A DNA stretch of 11,198 bases from Rodentolepis nana (GCA_900617975.1 UZAE01001874.1:1-11198); one strand, 5' to 3'; numbered from the stretch's first letter, positions 1-8,943 are shown. Notes: a model not told the origin generated them from the sequence alone. Made by a program: numbers and translations.

Positions 1-222
1 ATGCTTGAACAAAATTTTGGTGGGCTTGACATATTATTGAGGATGCAACAGTAATTAGGGATCTCAAGTGCCAAACTTTCGGGCATTTGGCGTTTTGAAA
101 GAGACAGGATTATTTAAACTGACTCATATTAGCTTATCATAGGCAATATTGAAATTTAGTTGGTTGTGTGTAGGCCTCTTCAATGGACCTTTGAGCATGA
201 GAAGTACTGGAATAATTTATTT
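1..222. other. Non-coding flank, nothing recognised
   Basis: AT-rich sequence with no splice-bounded open frame and no recognisable motif. It may be intron or intergenic DNA upstream of the gene whose exons begin at 5619. Confidence 0.4.
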
Positions 223-521
223 ATATCAAATGGCAGGCGTCTTGAGGGTAATCATTAGCCCTTTAGTTGACTTCAGGCTTCACAGAGGGGAAGGAACATC
301 AAAGTGGAAAAAAAAGTCGAGAGGGGGGGGGGAACAGAAGAGTGCTTCAAAGACGAAGGTAGAAAAAATGTGAGGTGAGTACTGTGGAAGTAGTCGAATA
401 TAACATACAATGGGGTGAGGGTAGTTTGAAGTCAGAAGTCAACTGCCAGTTAATAGACTTTTGCCGTATGAATATACGTTGCCCAGGGTGCATCACGCGA
501 AGGTAAGTCTATCGCACACTC
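223..521 (+). repeat. Interspersed repeat, copy A
   Basis: First of three copies of a roughly 270-300 bp repeat in this window. It opens with ATATCAAATGGCAG, then AGCCCTTTAGTTGACTTC, a CTTCACAGAGGGG block, a purine-rich stretch with ten G in a row (323-332), a GAGTACTGTGGAAGTAG block, GTCAGAAGTCAACTGCC, and ends near AAGGTAAGTCTATCGCA (500-516). The same blocks occur in the same order at 7830-8115 and 10941-11198. No reverse transcriptase or transposase frame is visible, and I could not identify paired A and B boxes of a tRNA-derived SINE. It is best described as an unclassified non-autonomous interspersed repeat. The small ATG frame that crosses it is not conserved in the other copies, so it is not a gene. 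Confidence 0.85.
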
Positions 522-1489
522 CTGTACTGAAGTAATACTGCATGCTTAGGCGAGAATGAAAGAATCGATTACCTGTGGGTCGAATTCTCCATCAGTTTCC
601 CCTAAGTACTGGGGCTACTCTCCGAACGTTCCAAATATTTATTTAATTGACATCTAAATTTTGGAAATTAAATTTTCCGCCTCGTGCATCTTTGCATTTA
701 CCTAGATATAAGCACAGAAAAAGACAATGTGGTCTCAGATTTTTTCATTTTCTTTGTCTACTATAATAATATCCTACTTAGTTACAGTATTTATAACAAT
801 TTCAACGGCAGTGTGGCTTTGAAGCTTTCTAATAAGGTGTACGATTTGCTTTACTGACTGGCGTGCCAATTCCGTACTCCCATGTTTTTTTTCCATTCCA
901 ACATTCGTGAATTTAAGAATTAAACGATTATCTCGGTAATTGGATATCGTGGATCAATTTTTTCTGTACACTTCGCATACCTTTAGTCAAGGACAGATAA
1001 TTTATACATAAAGATTAGTAGAAATTGGTAGCTCCATTGCGATGTTCAAGGACTTATAAAATATGTGTGTCCTAGGCTGATCAAATATTTCAAGTTAATG
1101 CAATATTTTTTGTTGTTGGGTAAATGATCTGTCTGGAAAACTTGAAGTCTTCCAACCAACTAGGTGGAATCGTGGTTTTCCAAAGTTTGGAAAGTGGTGT
1201 TTACTTTTTCCAATCAAGCACATTCGAATTGGTCATTGAAGTACGTGAAACCTGATATCCAGTGTATTTTTTTTCATTTCGACTAGGAAGTTCAGATTTG
1301 AAATAATTTGAAGGAGCAAATAGCGTTCCTACTCCTATCGTTTTCGGATCACATGAATCAGCAAAAGGCAGGTCCGATGGGCGGTGCTCCCCTCAGTGCC
1401 GTTTTCAGTATTCAATTCGTAGCCTCTTGTTTAAATAGTGTCTTCTCAACCAATCGGATTGAATTGACATCAATTTGGCATTGATATGC
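522..1489. other. Non-coding, AT-rich, nothing recognised
   Basis: No open frame with splice signals and no protein similarity seen on either strand. It contains short T-runs and a small imperfect TTTCCAA/TTGGAAA inverted repeat near 1180. Probably intron or intergenic DNA. Confidence 0.5.
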
Positions 1490-1502
1490 ACAAGCACACA
1501 TG

Positions 1503-1520
1503 CACACACACACACACACA
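1503..1520. repeat. (CA)9 microsatellite
   Basis: Nine uninterrupted CA units, with a degenerate CA-rich lead-in from about 1490. The open frame that crosses it (His-Thr-His-Thr) is a product of the microsatellite and is not taken as coding. Confidence 0.95.
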
Positions 1521-1591
1521 CCCATGGAATGCTCAAATTTCGTTCACTTTATGGTTTGGCTCCCAATGCCTCATTCTCTAACGTGTGCTTC

Positions 1592-1606
1592 TGTGTGTGT
1601 GTGTGT
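1592..1606. repeat. (TG)7 microsatellite
   Basis: Alternating TG for 15 bases, followed by further GTGT pieces to about 1614. It is the complement of the CA tract 71 bases upstream, so the two could pair in a single strand. Confidence 0.9.
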
Positions 1607-3122
1607 TCATGTGTATTTGCGCTCCAAATTCACATATGCAAAGGGGTTTTTTTGCTCACCCACAGCTGTTTGACTCTTATGCAATTGGTGCCAAATCCAT
1701 CATTGGTGCGCGTCCATTTGCATAAGAGAATTCCAAGCCACAGTAGTAGAAGCTATTCTCACACTTCAATCACTGCCTTTACGGCCTACTTACTCTACGC
1801 TTGTCACTTCCACTGTGTTTTTTATGTGAGTTGACTCTTCCTAACGTTGTATTTCTCTCCTCTTATTTTCACACATTATTATTTACAACTTCCCTGCCAA
1901 GACTCCTATTGAATGTGTTGATATTCTGATATTTTGAGTGGTAATATCAGCGGAGTTTTGGTGCATCAACTCTGGTGCAAATTGTGCATCAAGTGGAGTT
2001 CACCAGTGCTCTAACTACTTTTTTCCCTCATTACACATTCCCAACAAAGATAATGTTTTATGGAATCATTATTAATATAACCATTTGAGGTAAATAGTCG
2101 GTTTATATCGAACAGACGATCTTGACTAAGAGGTAGAATTTGTGGTTTGCAAATATTTACCATTTAAAGGCCAGCTCCTTTGTCATCTCTCTTTGTTAAG
2201 AAGACCCTATTGGCAGTTGATAGGAGCTGCGATTTGACTCCAGAAATTTCTTAAGTACAGCCAACATATATTCACGTATTATCACAATCTTCTATGTCAT
2301 TGGCTAATCTGTCTGCTTTCCACAAATTCCATATAACAGCATTTATGCGTCTCGCAGGTATTCATTTCAATTGCTCCATTATTTTCATGAAGGTCAATTG
2401 GTAAGATATGTTATGCTTTATTGGGAACAAATAAAGCATGCTTTAAGAAAAGTTGCTTGAAATTAACAACTCTAACGCGAATACAACCACCTCTAGTGCC
2501 GTTGACTTGTTGTTGTCTTTTGCGCTGCTTGTTAAAAGTAATAATAACACATTTTCGTTTCACTGATTTCCGGTAAGGGAAATACTATTTTTACAGGCTA
2601 GTTTTTTGCATTTTGCTTTTCCGACGTATTCTAAAACAAAACCGTTTATTTATTAATTAATTAAAACAGGTGGAAAAGCTAATGTTTTCGAGTTAGATCA
2701 CATTTATACTCGAGTATGGAAAAGAGATTGAGCTATTTTGCCAAATTAAAAATTGATGTAAAGGGTTGGAGTGGCCTTATGTGTCTTCATTATTCATTGT
2801 CACGTTGACGATTGTGCCATTTCAAAATAGCAATTAACCTAGGCAGCCTGGAAGCTTGTCATTCCAGATGACAGCTTAACTTGTCTACAGTGCCCACAAA
2901 AGCCTGACACTTGAATATGTCTGTTTGGTGTCGCTAAGTTGCCTCCGGAATTCTTTATTTTCCTCCCTTAATGGGCGTCACCAACTGACTGAACATGACT
3001 CATGTCTACCAACCCCGCCTTTTGATTGGTTGTTGCCATGCCACGCTCAGTCCATTATAACGTCACCAAAATACCGGACTATCCACATGCTTATCGTTAA
3101 TTTTGCTATTTTCCTGTCAATA
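1607..3122. other. Non-coding stretch with small inverted repeats
   Basis: No supported gene. Within it are an 11 bp perfect inverted repeat (1674-1684 with 1718-1728), an 8 bp hairpin (1926-1933 with 1943-1950), a 10 bp hairpin (2413-2439) and a 12 bp palindrome ATACTCGAGTAT (2706-2717). A 102-residue ATG frame from 2925 lacks any recognisable domain. It runs through the poly-C tract at 3123, giving a Pro run, so I treat it as chance. Confidence 0.45.
2413..2439. repeat. Perfect 10 bp stem-loop
   Basis: ATGCTTTATT (2413-2422) pairs perfectly with AATAAAGCAT (2430-2439) across a 7-base loop GGGAACA. No T-run or other terminator or microRNA-precursor context is evident. A function is not established. 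Confidence 0.6.
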
Positions 3123-3135
3123 CCCCCCCCCCCCC
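3123..3135. repeat. Poly-C tract, 13 bases
   Basis: Thirteen consecutive C followed by AAA. Its exact complement, TTT followed by 13 G, lies at 3484-3499. Confidence 0.95.
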
Positions 3136-3486
3136 AAATATTCCTTCTCATAATCCTTTTCTTGAGCTTATGTGTTTACGCAGTTGATTTAATTGGGGAA
3201 ACTCGTTGTAAAAATCCAAAAAATGCCCTATAATACGTTTACCGCATTTGACCACTTTTTCAGGATGTATTTTATTGATCAATTCAGATGTTTATGCTTG
3301 GTTATATGACCTCAAGGACTGATGCCTAAGGGGTGTCTAAAATCACAGTTTTTACCTGAAAATGGTTTAAGTGTCTTGACCCCGCGCTGACTTGTCTCAT
3401 CGTGTCTTCATAAAATTGGTTCTGAAATATTTCGGTAAAATACAGTAATTACATTTCGGGACAACTTTACAGAACCACCTTCTTTT

Positions 3487-3499
3487 GGGGGGGGGGGGG
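3487..3499. repeat. Poly-G tract, 13 bases
   Basis: Thirteen consecutive G preceded by TTTT. Just downstream, at about 3521-3531, GGTTCGACACC is close to a polymerase III B box. No matching A box or tRNA fold was found around it, so no RNA gene is called. Confidence 0.95.
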
Positions 3500-5618
3500 C
3501 TGATAAGCCTTAGGCTACAGGTTCGACACCTCTCATTCAGTTATGTGGGTGACCTACCGCGAGCGATATTTGCATTCAATCAAACGAGTGGTAGAAGTTG
3601 AGTCTTTTTAAACGCGGCTTCAGAACGCCTTCCCACTGCAAAACTTAGCACTTTTGTTAATTGGCTCATGATGCATCTTTTTTCTTAGTTTTCTACTGAC
3701 AATTTATCCCAGATCTTAATAATTATGCCGAATGTAAACTGACTGGTAGAATTGTAATTCGAAGGTACTCTCTATATGTGTTTGAATTTTACCGGTTCTT
3801 AGTAAACAAACAAATTTTGAAATGTTATCTGAACTAGTGGGACTTTCAGATCAGGATTTCCCGTTGCATTCTCGGTAAAATTTGCGCCATTTTGTGGTAA
3901 TATTTGTTTTAATATTCTCGAGAACTTCGTGGGAAGAGTTAATGACACTTATGGATTAATTGTGAGTTTTTTTACTAGAAACGCACATTCTGTCTTCCTT
4001 TTTTTATCAGAATTAACTAGTGAGCAAGTCCATCTACGATGCTGCATGCACAGCCAGTGGGAATTAGCTTCCAGACGTCTGATTTGTCCTCTGAGTTGTC
4101 GATGTCCTTCAAATTCCTGTTTTACTTCCATGCAACTACAGCATGAATCACTGATCGAATTCGACTTGTTCTAAAATAAAATTTTGAGTTGACAGCATTT
4201 TTCATCAATCACCGGCGTACTGGATTTAACTCTTTAACGCCCGAAGTATCGTTTGAAGAATGCATCCAACCACGTTCACACGTGCGTGTCACAGCAGACT
4301 GATGCCGCCGACGTGATGAGTTTTGGTGGTGTATCAGGCGAAGGCTATAGACACGTATTGAACATGTTTCAAACGACAATAGCGCCCTCTGCGCTAATGA
4401 ACAAGAAAAACAAATCACTTATTTTTAATAATGTGTTACTTAACACGAATTCTTTTGCCCTTTGAAGGTGGCTCCAAGTAACAAACAACACAACTGCATT
4501 TTTGTTTATACTTCTGTAAGGAGCTCTTTTTGTTGAAATTTGTTTTGTCCGCTTATTCCATACCCAGGCGTTGTTTATTCTGATTAATTACCGATGAGAA
4601 CGGTTGTATTTTAGCACTGGAGTGTTTTTCTCCCTCTAATGAGGAGGAGGAGGATTTGCCTGCTAATTTGCAGGTGCTATTATCCTGTTTTTATTGTGTT
4701 CTATTTAATTTGCCTGATAGTATCATATAATCACAATGTTGAATCTCAATTGTCGTCTCCCTTCGTTTACTTCTCCTACTAATTAGTAAGTGAAAAAAAG
4801 ATGTACAATTGTAGTTATTGACGTTGTTCCAGGGGAAGGAGCTAAAAAACGTTTTGTGGGTGCAAAAGTACCTTTGGTTTTCGCGGTCCAATTGTATGGG
4901 ACAATCAACGTATATATGTTGAAGTGAGATGTAGTTTTCAGTCTAGCGTTGACTTGGTTTGAGAAGAATAAACTTAGAGGCATTCGGCTTTTCAAACAAG
5001 CTTTCCCATCGGCTTGGAATTTCGCCTTGTGTGTCCTTGTCCTTCATGGACGTAGGTGTTGGAGAGATTTTTCGTCTCATTGAAGATGAGTAGCTAGGAG
5101 GTGTAACTAGTTCACCCATTTTCTTGGGAGAGAGAATCCGGGCAATCGAGTTAGTTGAGCGGTGGCTTCACTCCCATCTATTGAGTTTTCATTTTTTTTT
5201 TGAAATCGTGCACTTGCTGCTACTACAAGTCATTCTGTCATCGAAATGGAGAAAAAAAATATAAATCATCTTCATTCTTTTGCTTAATTCGTCTTAACGC
5301 ATGCTTACTTTTAGTTGTGGATGCATTACTATTCAGTTAAGACAGTCTTATGTGAGGACAAGTGTTCCTTCATGGTGGGCCATTTACACTCAAGTTTTGG
5401 TGAAAATGCGGTTTTTGTTAATGCAGATAGAGAAACAAGAATACTTCCTTCTTAGTTTCATCTCGAATAAGATAATTTGAGGAGTGTTTGCGAATGCAAG
5501 TTAGTTAGTTGAAACATGCTGCTTTCTACTCATTTCTTTCTATTTTTTTGGTATATTCAAGTACGAACTGTTTATAATCATAGGTGCTTGATTCCTTCTG
5601 TTTCCTTGTTCTTTTTAG
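3500..5618. other. Non-coding stretch before the first exon
   Basis: Mostly AT-rich with no supported gene. GC-richer patches occur around 3990-4140, 4225-4446 and 4950-5150. Short open frames on both strands there have no domain I recognise. The last 23 bases (5596-5618) are a strong pyrimidine tract ending in TTTTTAG, the 3' splice site of the exon at 5619. The whole stretch is most simply the intron preceding that exon, although its 5' end cannot be located here. Confidence 0.5.
4380..4446. repeat. Two small perfect hairpins in a GC-richer patch
   Basis: TAGCGC (4380-4385) pairs with GCGCTA (4391-4396) around a CCTCT loop. GTGTTA (4433-4438) pairs with TAACAC (4441-4446) around CT. They close a patch that begins at 4225 with TTAACTCTTTAACGCCCG. 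It may be a decayed miniature transposon, which is inference only. Confidence 0.35.
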
Positions 5619-6053
5619 GTTTGTATTGGTACTTCTCAAAACCCCTCTACCAAGTTCCCTCTTCTTGTGACACTTCCAGACAGCGCCTATCCGGACGTAC
5701 TCCCATTTCATCTAGTCATTTGGAAGCCCTCTTCAAAAGAAACTCTTCCATCTCGTGGTTGGTTAGTTTGTGCTCCAGTTGCCCAGGAATCGGTTGCACC
5801 AGTTCTTGTTAACGGTCGAAGACTTGTCCCGCCCACCGTTAATTCACACAACCCCGAGAGAAAACATAGAGTATCCTCTTCAAGCGCCCATTGGCTCTCT
5901 CCTGGAGACATAATTCAGCTAGGATCTAGTGGTTGTTGCCGTTTTCGCATTTGGCCTGGTCCTAATCCACCACCTCCTCCTAAACCACCATCTCTGGTAT
6001 CTTCTGTGACCTCGTCTACTGGCTTCAGACCTAACGGATCTGAAAAGTTATCG
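5619..6053 (+). CDS. Internal exon, FHA-like domain (RADIL/afadin-type scaffold)
   Basis: A 145-codon open exon. The start is set by an excellent 3' splice site: a pyrimidine tract ending TTTTTAG at 5612-5618. The end is set by a donor TCG|GTAGGC at 6054, with an in-frame TAG six bases into the intron. A weaker alternative donor (CTG|GTATCT, exon end 5996) keeps the same phase. Translated residues 25-32 read PDVLPFHL, then GWLVCAPV (47-54), VLVNGRRL (62-69), LSPGDIIQLGSS (93-104) and CRFRIW (107-112), followed by a Pro run (113-124). Known family: the order His, V-N-G, L-x-x-G-D-x-I-x-L-G is the second half of an FHA fold. The LPxH form of the histidine motif recalls RADIL/RASIP1 and, less closely, afadin, which are scaffold proteins downstream of Ras/Rap GTPases at adhesions. 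Oddities: 26 residues separate V-N-G-R from LSPGD, longer than usual, and the Gly-Arg half of the fold is not in this exon. A kinesin-3-type FHA is an alternative. Coding status is fairly sure, the family moderate. Confidence 0.75.
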
Positions 6054-7829
6054 GTAGGCTAGTATGACTGCTATTATTATTATCCAATTGATTAGTAAAA
6101 GCCAGCTTTTCTAATAAATAAGTAATTTTTTCTTACATAGAAGTGGATACGTGGCAAATGGTATGCTGCGTAGCTAACCACTATTTGCATTGGCAACGAC
6201 TTTAGTGGTAGTCTTGGATAATCATATACGAGTATGGAAACCGTTGATCGATAGTCCAGTGAACTAGAGGTGGATATTCGAAGAAAATCCGATTTAACTT
6301 TCCAATGGCACAATATTATCTGAAAGACCCTTTTTCAATTAGATTGGTGATTAGTGGTCGAATCATGTTCTTAATTATTCAGATTTCGCTTCGCTTTCAT
6401 TTTTAATTACATGAATCTTTTATGCTGACCTAGCTCTGAAGCTGCTTTTAGTAGTCAGAGATATGAAGTTGAATTTATTGTTCTTCTCTCTTTGTTATTA
6501 ACCAATTTCCTTTCATTTCTCATAAATATTTCGTAATTCCGTTCCTTCTCTTAAACCTTCTATCGAAGTTGTCTTTAGCTGGGTTGATGTTCCCGCAAGT
6601 CTAATAATACTAGTTCGAGCACTAATTTGCTTAAATCATATTTAAATGGGGGTTATTATTATCGTTTCATCTTTGTTAGCCACTCCAATTGCTTAATTTC
6701 TCAGAACAGATCCCTAACTTACTGTTTCTTCCCTTTTTTGAGTTGGTTGGGGTTCAAACTATCTCTATCAGCTGTATGTCGATCTGAGCTAGTTTACTGC
6801 ATTATTCCAATGAAATCACTTTACAACTAGTTTCTGCGTTTCATTTTGTTCCGATGACTTTCCATCCTGAGGCTCTCTCTCGAGACTCCTTCATAGGACT
6901 CGTTTCCAACGCCTAATTATTCCAATAGCATATTTTATCTAAATATCTTTAGGACTTCTGACAGACATGACCTATTCTTGAGACTTAAAATGTCTAGGGT
7001 CCAAGTTGAATAGTCAAAATACTTTATCTCCTTAAACCGCAATATAATAACAAAGCGTATTGAAAAATGCTAAGGTAGTCAGCTTACTTGGCATTGTCGC
7101 AAAATTGCCATTATTGTTAACAAATATGCTTTCTCTCGCCTAAGTCGTACACTGGATTCATTTGCAACTTCACTTAAACTTCCTCCATCCATATCCCTAG
7201 AATGGCGCAGATTAGTTGTCTTGCACTTTGTTGTGTTATCTTAGTCTTATAAGGAATCTTCCGCACTGTGGCTGCTCCAGTAAGTCTAGTTTCTGACACA
7301 CTTGGAACTCGCTGCAGTTGTGTAGCTCAGACTCGGGAGAGGGACTAAAAGACACGGTGCAGTTATTTCAACACAGTTTATTATTAAGCAAACAATTATG
7401 ACAGATTGTTTAAGTGACATTTTTTGAGATCAAAATACAATTGGACTAAAATCAGCCTCTCCCAGAGAGTACGGTCGAGTTATCGGGGTTAGCGAGTGCT
7501 CGTAATATCAATAAGGTAGATGACTAAATTCGAGACAGCCTGTGGGAATTGTTCATTTCAAGATCAAACAGCAACATAGTGCTCCTTTCAGCTTCCAGTG
7601 AACCAATTTTTTGGATGAAAGAAAAGTTTTCATTGATGAGAGGAGGTGTAATACCAGAAGCTGTGTTACTTTAACTGATCGTCTGAAAGTTGGCACACCA
7701 AATCGTAAGCTTATTCAAAGAGAAGACTGAATACTGAACTAAAAGTAGTCTCTTGTACAGTTGTTTATGTGGTCTACTGAAGCTTCGTTTGTTCATGAAG
7801 GAGAGGTGGATATATTTGCACCGAAGTGC
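6054..7829 (+). other. First part of the intron between the two exons
   Basis: Intron DNA beginning with the GTAGGC donor. It contains a short TAT repeat (6072-6083) and no supported gene. Between about 7255 and 7530 the composition is less AT-rich. Read on the minus strand, that part holds an AATAATAAA signal (about 7379-7387) followed by a C/G-containing tail, which might be a piece of an LTR. No protein-coding remains were recognised. The full intron is 6054-8542 (2,489 bases), if no small exon is hidden in it. Confidence 0.5.
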
Positions 7830-8115
7830 AGCCCTTTAGTTGACTTCGGCTTTCACAGAGGGGTGGAACATCAAAGTCACAAGTAGTTGAGAGGAGGGGG
7901 GGGGGAGGGGGAATAGAAGAGTGACTCACAGGTGTAAAAGAGACAAAGGTAGCGTAAAAGGTAAGATGAGTACTATGCAAGTGGTGGAATATGACATACA
8001 GCCCGGTTATGGTAGTTTGATGTCAGAATTCAACTGCCGGTATATGGACTTTTTTGTCGTATGAGAATACGTTGCCTAGGGTACTCTACGTGAAGGTAAG
8101 TCTATCGCATATCCT
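7830..8115 (+). repeat. Interspersed repeat, copy B
   Basis: Second copy of the repeat, lying inside the intron in the same orientation as copy A. It begins at AGCCCTTTAGTTGACTTC and lacks the ATATCAAATGGCAG start of copies A and C. It keeps the TTTCACAGAGGGG block, an expanded G tract (7893-7911), GAGTACTATGCAAGTGG, the TTCAACTGCC block and the AAGGTAAGTCTATCGCA end (8096-8110). It adds about 20 bases relative to copy A, mainly around ACAGGTGTAAAAGAGACAAA, a block shared with copy C. So A has probably lost sequence here. No coding capacity. Confidence 0.85.
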
Positions 8116-8329
8116 AGGAGGGGGAAATAAAGTCATAGAAATTGAGGGAGCACTGTCACCTACAATTCCTTTAAATGCGTGTTGGAACAAATAATCTCCT
8201 TGGGTCTCTCAAATTTTCACATCGTCTCCTTCAGTGCTTGGATTTATGAGTCAGCATCAACTGATCTCTGAGACATTTTTTGAGTTAGAGTAGATCAACA
8301 AGGACTGATCTTAGCCAATTTCATTCCTG
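8116..8329 (+). other. Intron, nothing recognised
   Basis: Intron sequence between repeat copy B and the inverted-repeat cluster. It has no open frame of note and no motif that I can name. Confidence 0.4.
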
Positions 8330-8485
8330 TCATGATTTGAAAAGTATAGCCAAACAAAGCAAGAAGAACTATACTTTTCTTTCAACTATGAAGTTGATCA
8401 TGAGAATTTAGGTTAATATTCATCACCTTACCCAACAGTGTTCACATCATTTCTTGTGTTCTATTTGAAATCACGATTTCAAATA
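8330..8485. repeat. Cluster of perfect inverted repeats before the 3' splice site
   Basis: GAAAAGTATAG (8339-8349) pairs with CTATACTTTTC (8369-8379). This lies inside an outer pair, TCATGAT (8330-8336) with ATCATGA (8397-8403). TCAACT (8382-8387) pairs with AGTTGA (8392-8397), competing with the outer arm for the last base. TATTTGAAATC (8462-8472) and GATTTCAAATA (8475-8485) form a near-continuous 24-base palindrome. The last ends 57 bases before the exon at 8543. Together they could fold the intron RNA near its 3' splice site or be the ends of a decayed small element. Function is not shown. Confidence 0.6.
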
Positions 8486-8542
8486 ACCACTTCTGTCGTC
8501 TCCGTATTCACGATTCTTGTATTTACGATTTAATGCATTTAG

Positions 8543-8849
8543 GTGACAACTTCTAACTGCAGCCATCAACAGAGTCAATATAGTGTGAGGAAAGCTCAGA
8601 CACCTCAACAACCCCACAGACAGCCCCAGCACTCACATAATCAATCCCAAACCCGTGACTATCAACACCATAATCGACCCAACTCCATGGAATCTGCAAG
8701 GTCGGATTTCTCAAATAGCACCAACACAACCACCACAACGGGAACTTGTAGCATTCCCTCCACTTTAGAGGCGGATTCAACTGACAATCGTCAGCGATCG
8801 CATTTTGTTTCCCCTAGTCCGTCTCTAAAGGAGCATGTAATTGTTGCAA
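8543..8849 (+). CDS. Internal exon, Gln/His/Asn/Ser/Thr-rich linker
   Basis: An exon of 102 codons plus one base. The 5' end follows TGCATTTAG (AG at 8541-8542). The 3' end precedes a consensus donor, CAA|GTAAGT, at 8850. It enters in phase 0, matching the phase-0 end of the exon at 5619-6053, so the two join without a frame break. The encoded segment is polar and probably disordered: eleven Gln and six His in the first 45 residues, a Thr run at 62-66, and a Ser-Pro motif near residues 90-94 (SPSPS). Only the last stretch, LKEHVIVA, looks like the beginning of folded sequence. Known context: in RADIL/afadin-type proteins a variable linker separates the FHA and DIL domains, and this exon would sit there. 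No domain is recognised by itself, and the first codon is GTG, not a start. Frames on the opposite strand are shadows. Confidence 0.68.
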
Positions 8850-8943
8850 GTAAGTGGTGGTACCTTGTTGTATTTCATCCAACCACTTTCGAGCCGTTAT
8901 TCTGAGTGTGTGAAAAGGAGTTTGGGGTTAAAATTATTTGTTA
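8850..8943 (+). other. Start of the next intron
   Basis: It begins with the consensus donor GTAAGT (8850-8855). The exon frame would run on to a TGA at 8903-8905, so retention of this intron would end the protein soon after the linker. The next exon, which must supply two bases to complete the split codon, was not identified before the window ends. Confidence 0.55.

Noticed and set aside
149..373. 74-residue ATG frame on + strand
   Set aside because: It lies across repeat copy A and is not conserved in copies B and C.
1475..1834. 119-residue ATG frame on + strand
   Set aside because: The frame is kept open largely by CA and TG microsatellites (His/Thr and Cys/Val repeats). No domain is seen.
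2925..3233. 102-residue ATG frame on + strand
   Set aside because: It has no recognisable domain, runs through a poly-C tract that yields a Pro run, and has no convincing splice or promoter context.
3500..3575. Possible tRNA gene or tRNA-derived SINE
   Set aside because: GGTTCGACACC matches a B box closely, but there is no A box at the right distance and no cloverleaf.
3949..4131. Minus-strand frame with a basic, protein-like composition
   Set aside because: I checked it as a possible transposon or exon remnant. No family motif or splice sites were convincing, and the opposite strand is equally open.
5526..5911. Minus-strand frames overlapping the first exon
   Set aside because: They are shadows of the + strand exon, whose splice sites and FHA motifs fix the strand.
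2706..6240. Shared 12-mer CGAGTATGGAAA at 2711 and 6229, near a palindrome at 2706-2717
   Set aside because: A few 12-base matches are expected by chance within 11 kb, and the flanks do not align.
8553..8780. Minus-strand 75-residue frame
   Set aside because: It is the shadow of the + strand Gln/His-rich exon.
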